64,000 nucleotides of DNA. It comes from Maritimibacter dapengensis (lineage in GTDB: Bacteria > Pseudomonadota > Alphaproteobacteria > Rhodobacterales > Rhodobacteraceae). The notes under the pieces were generated by a model. It did not search any database. It saw nothing but the letters and a program-made list of their open reading frames with translations, and was not told the DNA's origin. Every line of letters begins with the position of its first letter. The stretch's first letter is position 1. Shown one piece after another: positions 51,932-60,902 of this stretch. The position numbers and the translations under genes were made by a program. The stretch lies in the NCBI RefSeq assembly GCF_019218265.1, contig NZ_JAHUZE010000001.1, positions 62,001-126,000 on the forward strand, read 5' to 3'.

Positions 51932-51953
51932 GCATATTTATGGCACGATGAAA
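51932..51953 (+). repeat. Dispersed 3'-flank element, copy 2
   Basis: GCATATTT, then AT, then GGCACGATGAAA. It ends 8 bp before the stop codon of the convergent zinc-ribbon gene. It is identical to copies 1 and 3 outside the two variable bases. Confidence 0.65.
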
Positions 51954-51961
51954 GGGTTGGG

Positions 51962-52870
51962 TCAGCCTTCGCCGCCCGCCGCCGCTTCCATTTTCTCGAT
52001 CAGGTTCTGCATCCAGCCGTCTATGGATTCGAGCAACCCGTTCACGAACGAGACGTAACTCGCAATCGCGGGTTCGGCTGCTGGGAAACTCTCCACGATC
52101 TGCGGTGCCAGAATGTAAATCGCGAAAGCGATGACGGCGAGCAAGATGACCAACGAAAATCCGCGTCGGAAGCCGCCGCGCTTCTCGACCGGTGCGACCT
52201 GCGCTTCGCCGGTCTGCTGCTCGGTCTCCGGGGGGGCTTCGGCTGCCAGCGGCGTGTCCAGCGTGGAGTTGATTTCCTCGATATCCGGGAAAAGCTCCTT
52301 GCGGGGGCGCGGCTCCGGTTCGGGTTCCGGTGGCGGCGGCGGCACTTCCGGCTCCAGCGTTTCGCCTTCTTCGATGCCCCGCATCCGCGCCATGCGTTCA
52401 CGCGCGATGCGGCGACGCTCTTCTTCGTGGTCGTCCGGTTCGGTAATACCCAGCTCCGGCTGCGTCTCGACCCCTTCGGCCGCGCGCGCACGGATCTCGC
52501 GGTCTGCCTCTTCGGTGAGGATGCCGCGCACGTTCTCGTCCAATTCGCGTCTTGGGCGCGGCTCGGGACCGTGGCCGGGTTCATCGGTGTCGTCGCCCGG
52601 ATCTTCCTCTTCGACCGGGGGCTCGACGGCTTCGACGGCCGGTTCCGGCGCATCTTCCGATGGGACCTCGGGCGGGCTTTCGGCCACTTCGGCGGGGGTC
52701 TCGTCCCGCGCGTCGGTCACCTCCGGATCGTGTCGGTGCTCTTCCCAATTCGCGGGCCGCTGGAACCAGGCATGGCCACAATTCGAGCACTGGACATCCC
52801 GACCCCCATCAGGGATCACGCGATCATCGACCTCGTACTGCGCACCGCAATTCGGGCAAACCAGCCGCAT
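51962..52870 (-). CDS. Zinc-ribbon (MJ0042-type) single-pass membrane protein
   Basis: This 302-aa protein starts with a zinc ribbon: CPNCGAQYEVDD (residues 5-16) and CSNCGHAWFQRP (about 33-44), the zinc_ribbon_5 / MJ0042 pattern. A long acidic Pro/Glu-rich linker follows to about residue 230, then one transmembrane helix (FSLVILLAVIAFAIYILAPQ). The remaining C terminus is probably periplasmic. The family's role is unknown. It is divergent from ftsE across 156 bp, and convergent with the TIGR02302 gene. Confidence 0.88.
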   Translation of the reverse strand: MRLVCPNCGAQYEVDDRVIPDGGRDVQCSNCGHAWFQRPANWEEHRHDPEVTDARDETPAEVAESPPEVPSEDAPEPAVEAVEPPVEEEDPGDDTDEPGHGPEPRPRRELDENVRGILTEEADREIRARAAEGVETQPELGITEPDDHEEERRRIARERMARMRGIEEGETLEPEVPPPPPEPEPEPRPRKELFPDIEEINSTLDTPLAAEAPPETEQQTGEAQVAPVEKRGGFRRGFSLVILLAVIAFAIYILAPQIVESFPAAEPAIASYVSFVNGLLESIDGWMQNLIEKMEAAAGGEG

Positions 52871-53026
52871 ATGTCCTCACACTACCTGTTCCCCGTCCGC
52901 GCCACCCAAGTGCAGACAGGGTCACTATGCTAAGCAAAACGGGCAAAATCAAACCTTTGCAATCCCGAGATTGCAACAATCTCCGGCGTGAGGCAAAACT
53001 GTCGCGAGGATTGGCGGGGCAGAAGC

Positions 53027-53701
53027 GTGATCGAGTTCGAAGAAGTCTCTTACGGATACGGCGGCACCGGCCCGCTCCTGTCAGACATCAATCTGAAGCT
53101 TGCGCCGGGGTCGTTCCATTTCCTCACAGGCCCGTCCGGAGCGGGCAAGACGACCTTGATCAAGCTTTGCTACGGCGCGCTCGTTCCGACGCAGGGCCGC
53201 GCCGTGCTGTTCGATCAGGATGTGCGCCAGATGAGCCGTGACGACATCGCCGAGACCCGGAGGAAGGTCGGCGTCGTGCATCAGGACGTGCAATTCCTCG
53301 ACCACCTGACGCTGGCCGAAAACGTGGCTCTTCCCCTCACCGTGTCGGGCCGCGCGACCGAGATGCAGGATCTTGGCGACCTTCTGGGATGGGTCGGGCT
53401 GACGGGGCAGGTCGAGGCGCGCCCGCCGGAATTGTCCGGTGGCGAGCGTCAACGCGCGGCGCTGGCCCGCGCCGTCATCATGTCGCCCGAGGTGATCCTG
53501 GCGGACGAGCCAACCGGGAACGTCGACTGGGATATGTCGCAGCGGCTTCTGAAACTGCTCATCGAACTCAATCGCATGGGCAAGACGGTGCTGATCGCGA
53601 CCCACGACATGAACCTGATCCGCGCCGCGAAGGCGCAGGTTCAGGCCCGTGTGCTCAGAATTTCGGATCACCGTGTGCAGCTTGCGGGGGCCGATCTGTG
53701 A
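53027..53701 (+). CDS. ftsE: Cell division ATP-binding protein FtsE
   Basis: FtsE is the ATPase of the FtsEX complex, which activates periplasmic amidases at the septum. The 224-aa ABC protein has GPSGAGKTTLIK (Walker A), LSGGERQRAALARA (signature), and VILADEPTGNVD (Walker B). GTG 53027 (MIEFEEVSYGYGG) is the family start. It overlaps ftsX by GTGA. Confidence 0.95.
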   Translation: MIEFEEVSYGYGGTGPLLSDINLKLAPGSFHFLTGPSGAGKTTLIKLCYGALVPTQGRAVLFDQDVRQMSRDDIAETRRKVGVVHQDVQFLDHLTLAENVALPLTVSGRATEMQDLGDLLGWVGLTGQVEARPPELSGGERQRAALARAVIMSPEVILADEPTGNVDWDMSQRLLKLLIELNRMGKTVLIATHDMNLIRAAKAQVQARVLRISDHRVQLAGADL

Positions 53702-54603
53702 ACCGTTTCCTAGCCCCGATCCTGGCACTTCTTTCCGTCGATACGCAGGCGGACCGCGTCGTGCCGCCGACCGGGTTCACCGCCCGCCTTACCGTGTTCG
53801 CCTCTGGCGCGATGGCGTTCCTCGCCGTCTTCGCGCTGGCCCTGTCGCTCGCCACCGGGCGGCTGGCCGAGCAATGGTCCGATGCGCTTGCCCAAAGTGC
53901 CACGATCCGGGTCGCGGCGCCCGAAGGCCAGGTGGACCAACAAGTGCTCGCGGTCATGGAAATCCTGCAGACGACCCCCGGCGTGGCGGACGCGCGCGTT
54001 CTGACCGATGACGAACAGCGCGCGCTTCTCGAACCGTGGTTCGGCCCGGATCTGCCGGTCGAAACCCTTCCCATCCCGCGCCTGATCGAAATCATCGAGG
54101 ACGGCGACGGGTTCGACCCCGAGGGCCTGCGCCAACGGCTTGCCGGCGAAGCGCCCGGTGCGATCCTCGACGACCATTCCCGTTGGCGTGAGCCACTGGT
54201 GCGTGCGGCGGGGCGGCTCAGGCTCCTGGGTGGCGTCTCCATCGCGCTCATCGCGCTGACAACGGCGGCGATGATCACGCTGGCCGCCAATGCCGCACTC
54301 GCCGCCAACGATCAGGTGATCCATGTCCTGCGCCTCGTCGGCGCGCGGGACCGCTACATCGCCGGCGCTTTCGTGCGCCGCTTCACCCTGAGAGCCTTTG
54401 CAGGGGCCGCGATCGGCATGTTGGCCGGACTTCTCGCGATCCTGCTCCTGCCTTCGGCGGATGTCGGGGGCGGGTTCCTCACCGGTCTGGGGTTTCGCGG
54501 CTGGCACTGGCTCCTGCCGCTCCTCATCCCTCCGCTGGCCGCGATCGTGGCCTTTCTCGCCACGCGACAGGCGGCCAACACCACACTTCGTGAGCTGACC
54601 TGA
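53698..54603 (+). CDS. ftsX: Cell division protein FtsX
   Basis: FtsX is the membrane partner of FtsE. The 301-aa protein has an N-terminal transmembrane segment (about residues 34-55), a periplasmic loop of about 110 residues where the amidase activator (EnvC-like) binds, and three C-terminal helices (about 165-295) with VIHVLRLVGARDRYI, the typical FtsX motif. GTG 53698 overlaps ftsE. Its stop overlaps the plsC start. Confidence 0.93.
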   Translation: MNRFLAPILALLSVDTQADRVVPPTGFTARLTVFASGAMAFLAVFALALSLATGRLAEQWSDALAQSATIRVAAPEGQVDQQVLAVMEILQTTPGVADARVLTDDEQRALLEPWFGPDLPVETLPIPRLIEIIEDGDGFDPEGLRQRLAGEAPGAILDDHSRWREPLVRAAGRLRLLGGVSIALIALTTAAMITLAANAALAANDQVIHVLRLVGARDRYIAGAFVRRFTLRAFAGAAIGMLAGLLAILLLPSADVGGGFLTGLGFRGWHWLLPLLIPPLAAIVAFLATRQAANTTLRELT

Positions 54604-55346
54604 TGCAAGCGATCCAACTCATCCGTTCGCTGGTGTTCATCTTCCTGATGTATGCCGCGATGGGGCTCATGGGCGTCGTCTATTTCTTTCTGACCCTGTT
54701 CAACCGCGACATGGCCTATACCGCGGTCGGTCATTACACGATGGTCGTGCGCTTTCTCGCCCGCTGGGTCATCGGCCTGCGTTCGGAAATCCGGGGCGAG
54801 GTGCCGACGGACGAAGTGCTGATCTGCTCGAAACATCAGAGTTTCTTCGACATCATCCTGATCGTCTCGGCCGTGCCGCGCCCCAAGTTCATCATGAAGA
54901 AGCAGCTCGTCTATGCCCCGGTGCTCGGTTATTTCGCCAAGGCCATCGGGTGCATCCCTGTGGATCGGGGCAAGCGCGGGGCGGCGGTCAAAAAGATGAT
55001 CGAGGACGTGGCGTCGGGGGCGGCCCGGCCCGGTCAGCTTATCATCTTTCCACAAGGCACCCGCGTCGCGGCTGGGGCGAAGAAACCATACAAGATCGGG
55101 TCCGGTGTGCTCTACACCGAAAGCGGCCAACGTTGCATCCCGGCGGCGACGAATGTGGGCGTGTTCTGGCCGCGTCACGGGCTGATGCGCAAACCGGGGC
55201 TTGCAGTGCTCGAATTCCTCCCGGCGGTCGAACCGGGGCTGCCGATCAACGACTTCATGGAGCATATCGAGGAAGCTGTGGAGGAGAACTCCAACAGGCT
55301 CATGCGGGAGGCTGGGTTCGACCCGGACAGCTATGAAGGCGATTGA
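54603..55346 (+). CDS. plsC: 1-Acylglycerol-3-phosphate acyltransferase (PlsC family)
   Basis: This 247-aa acyltransferase has the catalytic motif written KHQSFFD (His-x4-Asp) in place of the usual NHxSxxD, and the FPQGTRVAAGA glycerophosphate site. One N-terminal membrane helix (about residues 7-32) anchors it. It sits in an ftsE-ftsX-plsC operon, so phospholipid supply is coupled to division genes by position. It overlaps the next gene by 14 bp. Confidence 0.9.
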   Translation: MQAIQLIRSLVFIFLMYAAMGLMGVVYFFLTLFNRDMAYTAVGHYTMVVRFLARWVIGLRSEIRGEVPTDEVLICSKHQSFFDIILIVSAVPRPKFIMKKQLVYAPVLGYFAKAIGCIPVDRGKRGAAVKKMIEDVASGAARPGQLIIFPQGTRVAAGAKKPYKIGSGVLYTESGQRCIPAATNVGVFWPRHGLMRKPGLAVLEFLPAVEPGLPINDFMEHIEEAVEENSNRLMREAGFDPDSYEGD

Positions 55347-55941
55347 CACGATAGAGGCGCTGGAGGCGCTCTATGTTGAGAAACCCGGGGGAGCGGCTGT
55401 CGAGAAGGTCACGGACCGGCTGACGCGCGCGTATCACGCATGGATCATGGCGTCGCGCTTCTGCGTCATTTCGACGGTCGGGCCGGAAGGCACGGATGGC
55501 AGCCCGCGCGGGGACGATGGCCCCGTTGTGCGGGTGCTCGACGCTGGGACCATCGCGCTGCCTGACTGGCGGGGAAACAAGCGGCTCGACACGCTGCGCA
55601 ATATCGTGCGCGACGGGCGCGTGTCGCTCATGTTCTTCGTGCCGGGGTCGGGAAATGTCATGCGGGTGAACGGGCGCGCGATCGTGACGGCCGATCAAGA
55701 CCTGTGCGCCTCGTTCGCGCAGCACGACAAGCCGCCCAAAAGCGTGATCGTCGTCACCATTGCCGAGGTCTATCCGCAATGCGCCCGCGCGATCATGCGC
55801 TCCGGTCTCTGGACGTCCGGCGACCGGTCGGACGGTTTGCCGACCATAGGCGACATGCTCAAGGACGTGACGAACGGCGCGTTCGACGGCGCGGCCTATG
55901 ACGCGGAGTGGTCGGAACGGGCCGACAAGACGATGTGGTAG
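55333..55941 (+). CDS. PPOX-type FMN-dependent flavoprotein (MSMEG_1061-like)
   Basis: This 202-aa protein belongs to the pyridoxamine 5'-phosphate oxidase-like superfamily. Features are SRFCVISTVGPEGTDGSPRG (near residue 42), ALPDWRGNKRLDTLRN, which contacts flavin, and RVSLMFFVPGSGNVMRVNG. The pattern fits the MSMEG_1061 family of FMN proteins. ATG 55333 lies inside the upstream plsC gene. It converges on accA, with 12 bp between them. The reaction is unknown. Confidence 0.88.
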   Translation: MKAIDTIEALEALYVEKPGGAAVEKVTDRLTRAYHAWIMASRFCVISTVGPEGTDGSPRGDDGPVVRVLDAGTIALPDWRGNKRLDTLRNIVRDGRVSLMFFVPGSGNVMRVNGRAIVTADQDLCASFAQHDKPPKSVIVVTIAEVYPQCARAIMRSGLWTSGDRSDGLPTIGDMLKDVTNGAFDGAAYDAEWSERADKTMW

Positions 55942-55953
55942 CGGCGGCCCGCG

Positions 55954-56916
55954 TCAGGCGGCGAGGCCCTTGGACCCCAGGTCGAGATATTTCTGGCGGC
56001 GGGCCTTGACGAGGGCCGCGGGCTTTTTCGCGGCCAACGCCTTGATCTCGGCTTCGATGGCAACACCGACGGCTGCGATGGTCTTGTCCTTGCCACGATG
56101 CGCGCCGCCGACCGGCTCCTGAATGATGCGGTCGATCACACCCAGCGCCTTCAGGTCCTGCGCGGTCAGACGCAGCGCCTCGGCCGCTTCGCGCATCTTC
56201 TCGGCGTCTTTCCACAGGATCGACGCGCAGCCTTCCGGGCTGATCACCGAGTAGATCGAATGCTCCAGCATCATCACGGTGTTGCCGGTGGCGAAGGCAA
56301 CGGCGCCGCCGGACCCACCCTCACCGATGATGACGCTGACCAACGGCACCCCGAGGTTGAGGCAGGCTTGTGTGGACCGGGCAATGGCCTCGGATTGCCC
56401 GCGTTCCTCGGCACCCTTGCCGGGATAGGCCCCGGCGGTATCGACCAGCGAAATGACGGGAAGCCCGAAGCGATCCGCCATCTGCATCAGGCGCACCGCC
56501 TTGCGGTACCCTTCGGGCCGCGCCATGCCGAAGTTCCGGTCGATCCGGCTTTTCGTGTCATGGCCCTTCTCATGCCCGATCACCATCACGGGCGTATCCG
56601 CCAGACGCGCCAGCCCGCCCATCACGGCGTGATCGTCGGCAAAGTTCCGGTCACCGGCAAGCGGCGTGTATTCGGTGAACAGCGCCTCGATGTAATCCTT
56701 GCAATGCGGGCGATCAGGATGCCGCGCGACCTGACATTTCCGCCAGGGCGTGAGGCTCGAATACATGTCCTTGAGCATCTTCTCGGCCTTGGCGTCGAGC
56801 GCCTTGGCCTCGCCTTCCATATCGACCTCTTCATTGGCCCGCGCCATCGCGCGCAGTTCCTCGGCCTTGCCTTCGATTTCGGCAAGCGGCTTTTCGAAGT
56901 CGAGATAGTTGGTCAT
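55954..56916 (-). CDS. accA: Acetyl-CoA carboxylase carboxyltransferase subunit alpha (AccA)
   Basis: AccA and AccD form the carboxyltransferase that makes malonyl-CoA for fatty-acid synthesis. The 320-aa protein has the family start [20 protein letters not shown], then [51 protein letters not shown] and [12 protein letters not shown]. accD is not in the window. It is divergent from an AraC/GyrI regulator. Confidence 0.96.
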   Translation of the reverse strand: MTNYLDFEKPLAEIEGKAEELRAMARANEEVDMEGEAKALDAKAEKMLKDMYSSLTPWRKCQVARHPDRPHCKDYIEALFTEYTPLAGDRNFADDHAVMGGLARLADTPVMVIGHEKGHDTKSRIDRNFGMARPEGYRKAVRLMQMADRFGLPVISLVDTAGAYPGKGAEERGQSEAIARSTQACLNLGVPLVSVIIGEGGSGGAVAFATGNTVMMLEHSIYSVISPEGCASILWKDAEKMREAAEALRLTAQDLKALGVIDRIIQEPVGGAHRGKDKTIAAVGVAIEAEIKALAAKKPAALVKARRQKYLDLGSKGLAA

Positions 56917-57028
56917 TGAGATGCCCCGCGGCTGTTTGAGCCGATATAATGGCGGGCGGGGGCCGAATGCAACTCGGCAAGATTTGTGACCTGCGCCTGT
57001 GCGACCAAGATCGGGCAAGGAGGGCCGG

Positions 57029-57865
57029 ATGGCGAACGATTATGAAAAACGGCTGCTGAGGGTGCTGGACTATGTCTATGACAACCTCGACGGCGATCTG
57101 TCGCTCGACACGCTGGCGGATGTGGCGGCGCTGTCGCGTTTTCACTTCCACCGGGTGTTTACGGCGGTGACTGGCGAAACGCTCGCCTATTTCATCCGCC
57201 GGGTGCGCTTGCACCGTGCCGGTCTGGAACTGGTCACTACGGATGCGCCGGTGGCCGAAATCGCGGCGCATATGGGCTACGACAACACCCGCAGCTTTTC
57301 GCGCGCCTTTCGCGATGCCTTTGGGCGCACCCCGTCCGAGTTTCGCGAACATGCCAAAACGGTCCCGCCCTTGCGTCTTGGATCATCGGGAGAAAAACAG
57401 ATGTATGACGTGAAAATCGAAGACCAGCCCGACCGCCGCCTCGCGGTGATCGAGCACCGGGGGCCATACCTGAACATCGGCGCGGCCTTCGACAAGGCGG
57501 GGTCCACCGTGATGGCGCGGGGCATGGGGCCGCATCTTGGCGCGATGCTGGGGCTCTATTTCGACGACCCCGAGAACGTTCCGCCCGATGAGCTGCGCGC
57601 CGCCGCCGGGTTCGAGCTCGACGAGACAGCCGAGATCGCCCCGCCGCTCGAAGAGGTGCGGATCAAGGGCGGCAAACACGCGATTCTGACCTACACGGGG
57701 CCTTATGCGGGTCTTTCAGAAGCCTATCGGTATCTCTTCGGCGAATGGCTCGGCGTATCGGGCGAAATGCCGCGCGAGGAACCGCCCTTCGAGCTTTACG
57801 TGAACAACCCGATGGACACGGCGCCCGAGGATCTCGTCACCCTCATCGGCGTGCCTTTGAAATGA
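57029..57865 (+). CDS. AraC-family regulator with GyrI-like sensor domain
   Basis: This 278-aa fusion has a double helix-turn-helix AraC DNA-binding domain at the N terminus (about residues 1-110, [19 protein letters not shown] and [20 protein letters not shown]), then a GyrI-like/BacE domain (about 125-278, [20 protein letters not shown]). ATG 57029 follows AAGGAGG. It heads a three-gene operon with DUF1801 and a second GyrI-like protein, joined by ATGA overlaps, suggesting small-molecule sensing. Confidence 0.93.
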   Translation: MANDYEKRLLRVLDYVYDNLDGDLSLDTLADVAALSRFHFHRVFTAVTGETLAYFIRRVRLHRAGLELVTTDAPVAEIAAHMGYDNTRSFSRAFRDAFGRTPSEFREHAKTVPPLRLGSSGEKQMYDVKIEDQPDRRLAVIEHRGPYLNIGAAFDKAGSTVMARGMGPHLGAMLGLYFDDPENVPPDELRAAAGFELDETAEIAPPLEEVRIKGGKHAILTYTGPYAGLSEAYRYLFGEWLGVSGEMPREEPPFELYVNNPMDTAPEDLVTLIGVPLK

Positions 57866-58254
57866 CCGCGATGAAACCCGAGGTCCGCGCTCTATTCGAT
57901 GAAGCACCCCCTGACGCGCGCGCGGGCCTCGATCGGCTCCGCGCGCTGATCTTCGAGGTCGCGCAGAGCGCCGGGGTCGAGGTCTCGGAGGAAACCCGTT
58001 GGGGACAGCCCGCCTATCTCGCCCCGCAAGGCACGACGCTCCGGCTCGGCCTGCCGCGCGACGGTGGCCGGTTCGCCCTCTTTGCCCATTGCCGCACGAC
58101 GTTGATCCCGGATTTCCGCGACGCGACGCATGGGGCGTTTCGCACCGAAAAGAACCGCGCGATCCTGTTCGATGACGCGGACGAGGTCGACCCCGCCGCG
58201 CTCACCCCGATGATCCGCGCGGCGCTGACCTGGCATGAAAGGAAACGGCGATGA
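57862..58254 (+). CDS. DUF1801 domain protein
   Basis: This 130-aa protein matches DUF1801: LDRLRALIFEVAQSAGVEVSEET, WGQPAYLAPQGTTLRLG and MIRAALTWHERKRR. The start overlaps the regulator stop (ATGA); an in-frame ATG at 57871 is an alternative. DUF1801 proteins often sit beside GyrI or SRPBCC genes. Function unknown. Confidence 0.88.
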   Translation: MTAMKPEVRALFDEAPPDARAGLDRLRALIFEVAQSAGVEVSEETRWGQPAYLAPQGTTLRLGLPRDGGRFALFAHCRTTLIPDFRDATHGAFRTEKNRAILFDDADEVDPAALTPMIRAALTWHERKRR

Positions 58255-58856
58255 CCAAGCTGGAACTCAAGAAAACCGACAAGACGTATTACACGACGCA
58301 CAAGGACTGGCACCGCGTCACGCTCCCGCCCATCCCCTATCTCGCGATCACCGGCGAAGGTGCGCCCGAAGGTCCGGGATATGCCGAAGCGATGCAGGCG
58401 CTCTACCCGTTGGCCTATGCGATCAAGTTCCGGTCCAAGGGCGAGGGACGTGATTTCACGGTTCCGCCGGTTTCGACGCAATGGTGGGCGGACGACCCGA
58501 CCGTCTTTACGACCGGCGACCGCGCGGCCTGGAAATGGCGGGCGCTCATACGGATGCCAGACTGGGTGGATCAGGCATACCTCGACGCCGCCCGCGCAAC
58601 CGCCAAGCCCGGCCCACGACGGGACGAGGTCACGCTCGACATGATCGATGAAGGCGATTGTTTTCAGATGCTCCACATCGGACCGTATTCGGAAGAAGCC
58701 CCGAAACTCGCCCGGCTGCATGACGAGATCATGCCGGAGGCGCAGGTGACTTTCGGCCTGCCGCATCACGAGATTTACATCTCGAACCCTGGCCGCACCG
58801 CGCCCGAGAAGCTCAAGACGATCCTGCGCCAGCCCGTGGTGCCGATCCCGAAATGA
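58251..58856 (+). CDS. GyrI-like small-molecule-binding protein
   Basis: This 201-aa protein (MTKLELKKTDKTYYTTHKDW) is a stand-alone GyrI-like domain: IPYLAITGEGAPEGPGYAEAM, YAIKFRSKGEGRDFTVPP, EGDCFQMLHIGPYSEEAPKL and ISNPGRTAPEKLKTILRQPV. GyrI-like domains bind hydrophobic or cationic ligands and some degrade toxins. It overlaps the preceding gene by ATGA. Confidence 0.9.
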   Translation: MTKLELKKTDKTYYTTHKDWHRVTLPPIPYLAITGEGAPEGPGYAEAMQALYPLAYAIKFRSKGEGRDFTVPPVSTQWWADDPTVFTTGDRAAWKWRALIRMPDWVDQAYLDAARATAKPGPRRDEVTLDMIDEGDCFQMLHIGPYSEEAPKLARLHDEIMPEAQVTFGLPHHEIYISNPGRTAPEKLKTILRQPVVPIPK

Positions 58857-58880
58857 GCCGCGCCAGAGGCGCGGCGCATG

Positions 58881-58912
58881 AAAAGCATGACCCCGCCGGG
58901 GCGGGGTCATGC
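58881..58912 (-). terminator. Intrinsic terminator of mcl1
   Basis: A 12-bp perfect stem GCATGACCCCGC / GCGGGGTCATGC with a 4-base loop. On the minus strand it is followed by TTTT. It lies 28 bp after the mcl1 stop and can also block read-through from the GyrI operon. Confidence 0.88.
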
Positions 58913-58918
58913 GGTCTT

Positions 58919-58940
58919 GCATATTTGGGGCACGATGAAA
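58919..58940 (+). repeat. Dispersed 3'-flank element, copy 3
   Basis: GCATATTT, then GG, then GGCACGATGAAA. It ends immediately before the mcl1 stop codon region (58941-58943). In mcl1 sense the order is stop, element, terminator hairpin. Confidence 0.65.
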
Positions 58941-59900
58941 TCAGGATCCGGCGATCAGTTCCGATTGTTTCACGATGACTTCGGCCTGTTTGATCGAGGC
59001 GATGTCCACCAGCCGACCCTTGTAGACGGTGGCACCCGCGCCCGTGCGCTTGGCGTCCTCCATCGCGGCGAGGATTTCACGGGCTTCGGCCACCGCTTCG
59101 TCCGAGGGTGTGAACACCTTGTTGGCCAGCGCAATCTGTTTCGGGTGGATCGCCCATTTGCCAACCATGCCCAGCGTGGCAGAGCGCAGCGCTTGCGCGA
59201 TGTAGCCATCGTCGTCCGAGAAATCGCCGAACGGTCCGTCAACGGGCAGAAGTCCATGGGTCCGGCAGGCCGCGACGATGGCCGTCTGCGCCCAGTGCCA
59301 CGGGTCGGACCAGTGCTTCTGGCCCTCGTGTAGCATGAAGTAATTCTCCTGCGTGCCACCGATCCCCGTGGTCTGCATCCCCATCGACGCCGCGAAATCA
59401 GCCGCCCCCAGCGACATGGCGACCAGCCGGGGTGACGCTGCCGCGATTTCCTCGACATGGGCGATGCCGGCGGCGCTTTCGATGATGACCTCGAAGTCGA
59501 TCCGCTTCTCGCGCCCCTTGGCCGCTTCGATCGCCGTGACCAGCGCGTCCACTGCATAGATGTCGCCCGCGCAGCCGACCTTTGGGATCATGATCTGGTC
59601 CAGCCGCTCGCCCGTCTGTTCCAGCACGTCCATCACGTCGCGATACCAATAAGGCGTGTCCAGCCCGTTGATGCGCACGGAAAGCGTCTTCTTGCCCCAG
59701 TCGACGTTGTTGATCGCCTCGATCACGTTGGCCCGTGCGGCGTCCTTGTCGGAGGGCGACACGCTGTCCTCGAGGTCGAGGTTGATCACATCCGCCTCGG
59801 AGGCGGCCATCTTCTCGAACAGCTTGGTGTTGGAGCCGGGGCCGAAAAGCTGGCAGCGGTTCGGACGGGCCGGGGCGGCGGGTTGGATACGGAATGACAT
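58941..59900 (-). CDS. mcl1: L-malyl-CoA / beta-methylmalyl-CoA lyase (Mcl1)
   Basis: Mcl1 cleaves beta-methylmalyl-CoA to glyoxylate and propionyl-CoA and forms or cleaves malyl-CoA. It acts in the ethylmalonyl-CoA pathway of acetate assimilation. The 319-aa protein is very similar, from memory, to Rhodobacter sphaeroides Mcl1. Signature stretches are RPNRCQLFGPGSN, ADVINLDLEDSVSP, EVIIESAAGIAHVEE, MSLGAADFAASMGMQT and GKWAIHPKQI. Start ATG 59900 (MSFRIQPAAPA). Confidence 0.95.
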   Translation of the reverse strand: MSFRIQPAAPARPNRCQLFGPGSNTKLFEKMAASEADVINLDLEDSVSPSDKDAARANVIEAINNVDWGKKTLSVRINGLDTPYWYRDVMDVLEQTGERLDQIMIPKVGCAGDIYAVDALVTAIEAAKGREKRIDFEVIIESAAGIAHVEEIAAASPRLVAMSLGAADFAASMGMQTTGIGGTQENYFMLHEGQKHWSDPWHWAQTAIVAACRTHGLLPVDGPFGDFSDDDGYIAQALRSATLGMVGKWAIHPKQIALANKVFTPSDEAVAEAREILAAMEDAKRTGAGATVYKGRLVDIASIKQAEVIVKQSELIAGS

Positions 59901-59988
59901 GGAGCCTCGCAACGTCGTTTCGTTTTCGTTGGCTCTTGGGTTAGATTATTGCGCGGCCGCGTTCAAGCATCATTTCGCAGGTGCAGCA

Positions 59989-60405
59989 TCACGCTTTGGC
60001 CCGCACCCTGTTGTTGCGTGCGCCGTGTTCGAGTTCGACCAAACCGAGAAGCTCCATGACGGGCGTGACGTAGTTTGCGAATCGCCCACGGTATCCTTTG
60101 CGCAGCCCGTAATAGCCGCCGACAGGATTGGCGTCGGCGCGCGCCCACGCCTCCACAGTGTCCGGCTTGACAGGCTTGCCCTCGTCGGCGTTGCCGAGTG
60201 GCATCCAATCGCCATGCGCGCGCAGCATTTCGGCGCAGTCCTCGATCCCGGAAAGCCGGTAGGACAACCGCGTCTTGCCGACCTGCACGACGAGCGCCGG
60301 CGGGTCATTGGCTTCATCGCGCCAGGCCTGGAATTCCGATGTAAGGGGCGGCGTCCTGAGGAGCCAGGGGTCATCCTTTTCGCCCGTCCCGTAGGTCACG
60401 CTCAT
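59989..60405 (-). CDS. Hypothetical DUF6855-like protein
   Basis: This 138-aa soluble protein has GTGEKDDPWLLRTPPLTSEF near the N terminus, ALVVQVGKTRLSYRLSGIED and AHGDWMPLGNADEGK. From memory it resembles DUF6855 proteins, which often neighbour SRPBCC genes, as here. The start overlaps the SRPBCC stop by ATGA. Function unknown. Confidence 0.78.
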   Translation of the reverse strand: MSVTYGTGEKDDPWLLRTPPLTSEFQAWRDEANDPPALVVQVGKTRLSYRLSGIEDCAEMLRAHGDWMPLGNADEGKPVKPDTVEAWARADANPVGGYYGLRKGYRGRFANYVTPVMELLGLVELEHGARNNRVRAKA

Positions 60406-60824
60406 GCTGCTTTCCTTTCCGCTTGCCCCGCGACGGCTGCCGCAAACCGCTCGAACGTCGGCGTGAGGTCCGGCATGGATCGCCAGATCAGCGGTAGCAT
60501 CAGCCCGGTGAACGTTTCGGTCATCTCAAGCCGGGTTCCACCCGGCACCGGTGTCAGCGCGAAGACACGGACCCCGTGAAACATCGGCTTGGCGCCACTC
60601 GACCATTCCATCCGGCGGGGTGGTTCGAAGCCGGAGACACGGATTTTGAATGCCCGCGTGCCCGAGGCCTCCGCCATGAGGCGAAAGGTCGATCCTTCGC
60701 CGATTTCGCCCTCGAGCGATGTGATCCCCGTCTCCAACGCAACCAGTTGCGCGGGATCCGTGAGGATGGCCCAAACGGTTTCCGGCGGCGCGGCAATGTC
60801 TCGTGTCACTTTGACCTGTTTCAT
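60402..60824 (-). CDS. SRPBCC (START/AHSA1-like) ligand-binding protein
   Basis: This 140-aa protein has the SRPBCC fold pattern: MKQVKVTRDIAAPPETVWAI, LVALETGITSLEGEIGEGST, RMEWSSGAKPMFHGVRVFAL and GGTRLEMTETFTG. Such domains bind hydrophobic ligands. Start ATG 60824 follows GGGAG; a start at 60848 would add eight residues. It is divergent from a YafY-type regulator across 78 bp, which probably controls it. Confidence 0.88.
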   Translation of the reverse strand: MKQVKVTRDIAAPPETVWAILTDPAQLVALETGITSLEGEIGEGSTFRLMAEASGTRAFKIRVSGFEPPRRMEWSSGAKPMFHGVRVFALTPVPGGTRLEMTETFTGLMLPLIWRSMPDLTPTFERFAAAVAGQAERKAA

Positions 60825-60902
60825 TTTCACTCCCGGCGAATCCCTCATGCGATGTATACCGGCCAATAGGTGACATCTTTTGTCGTATAACTGCGAGGAC
60901 CC

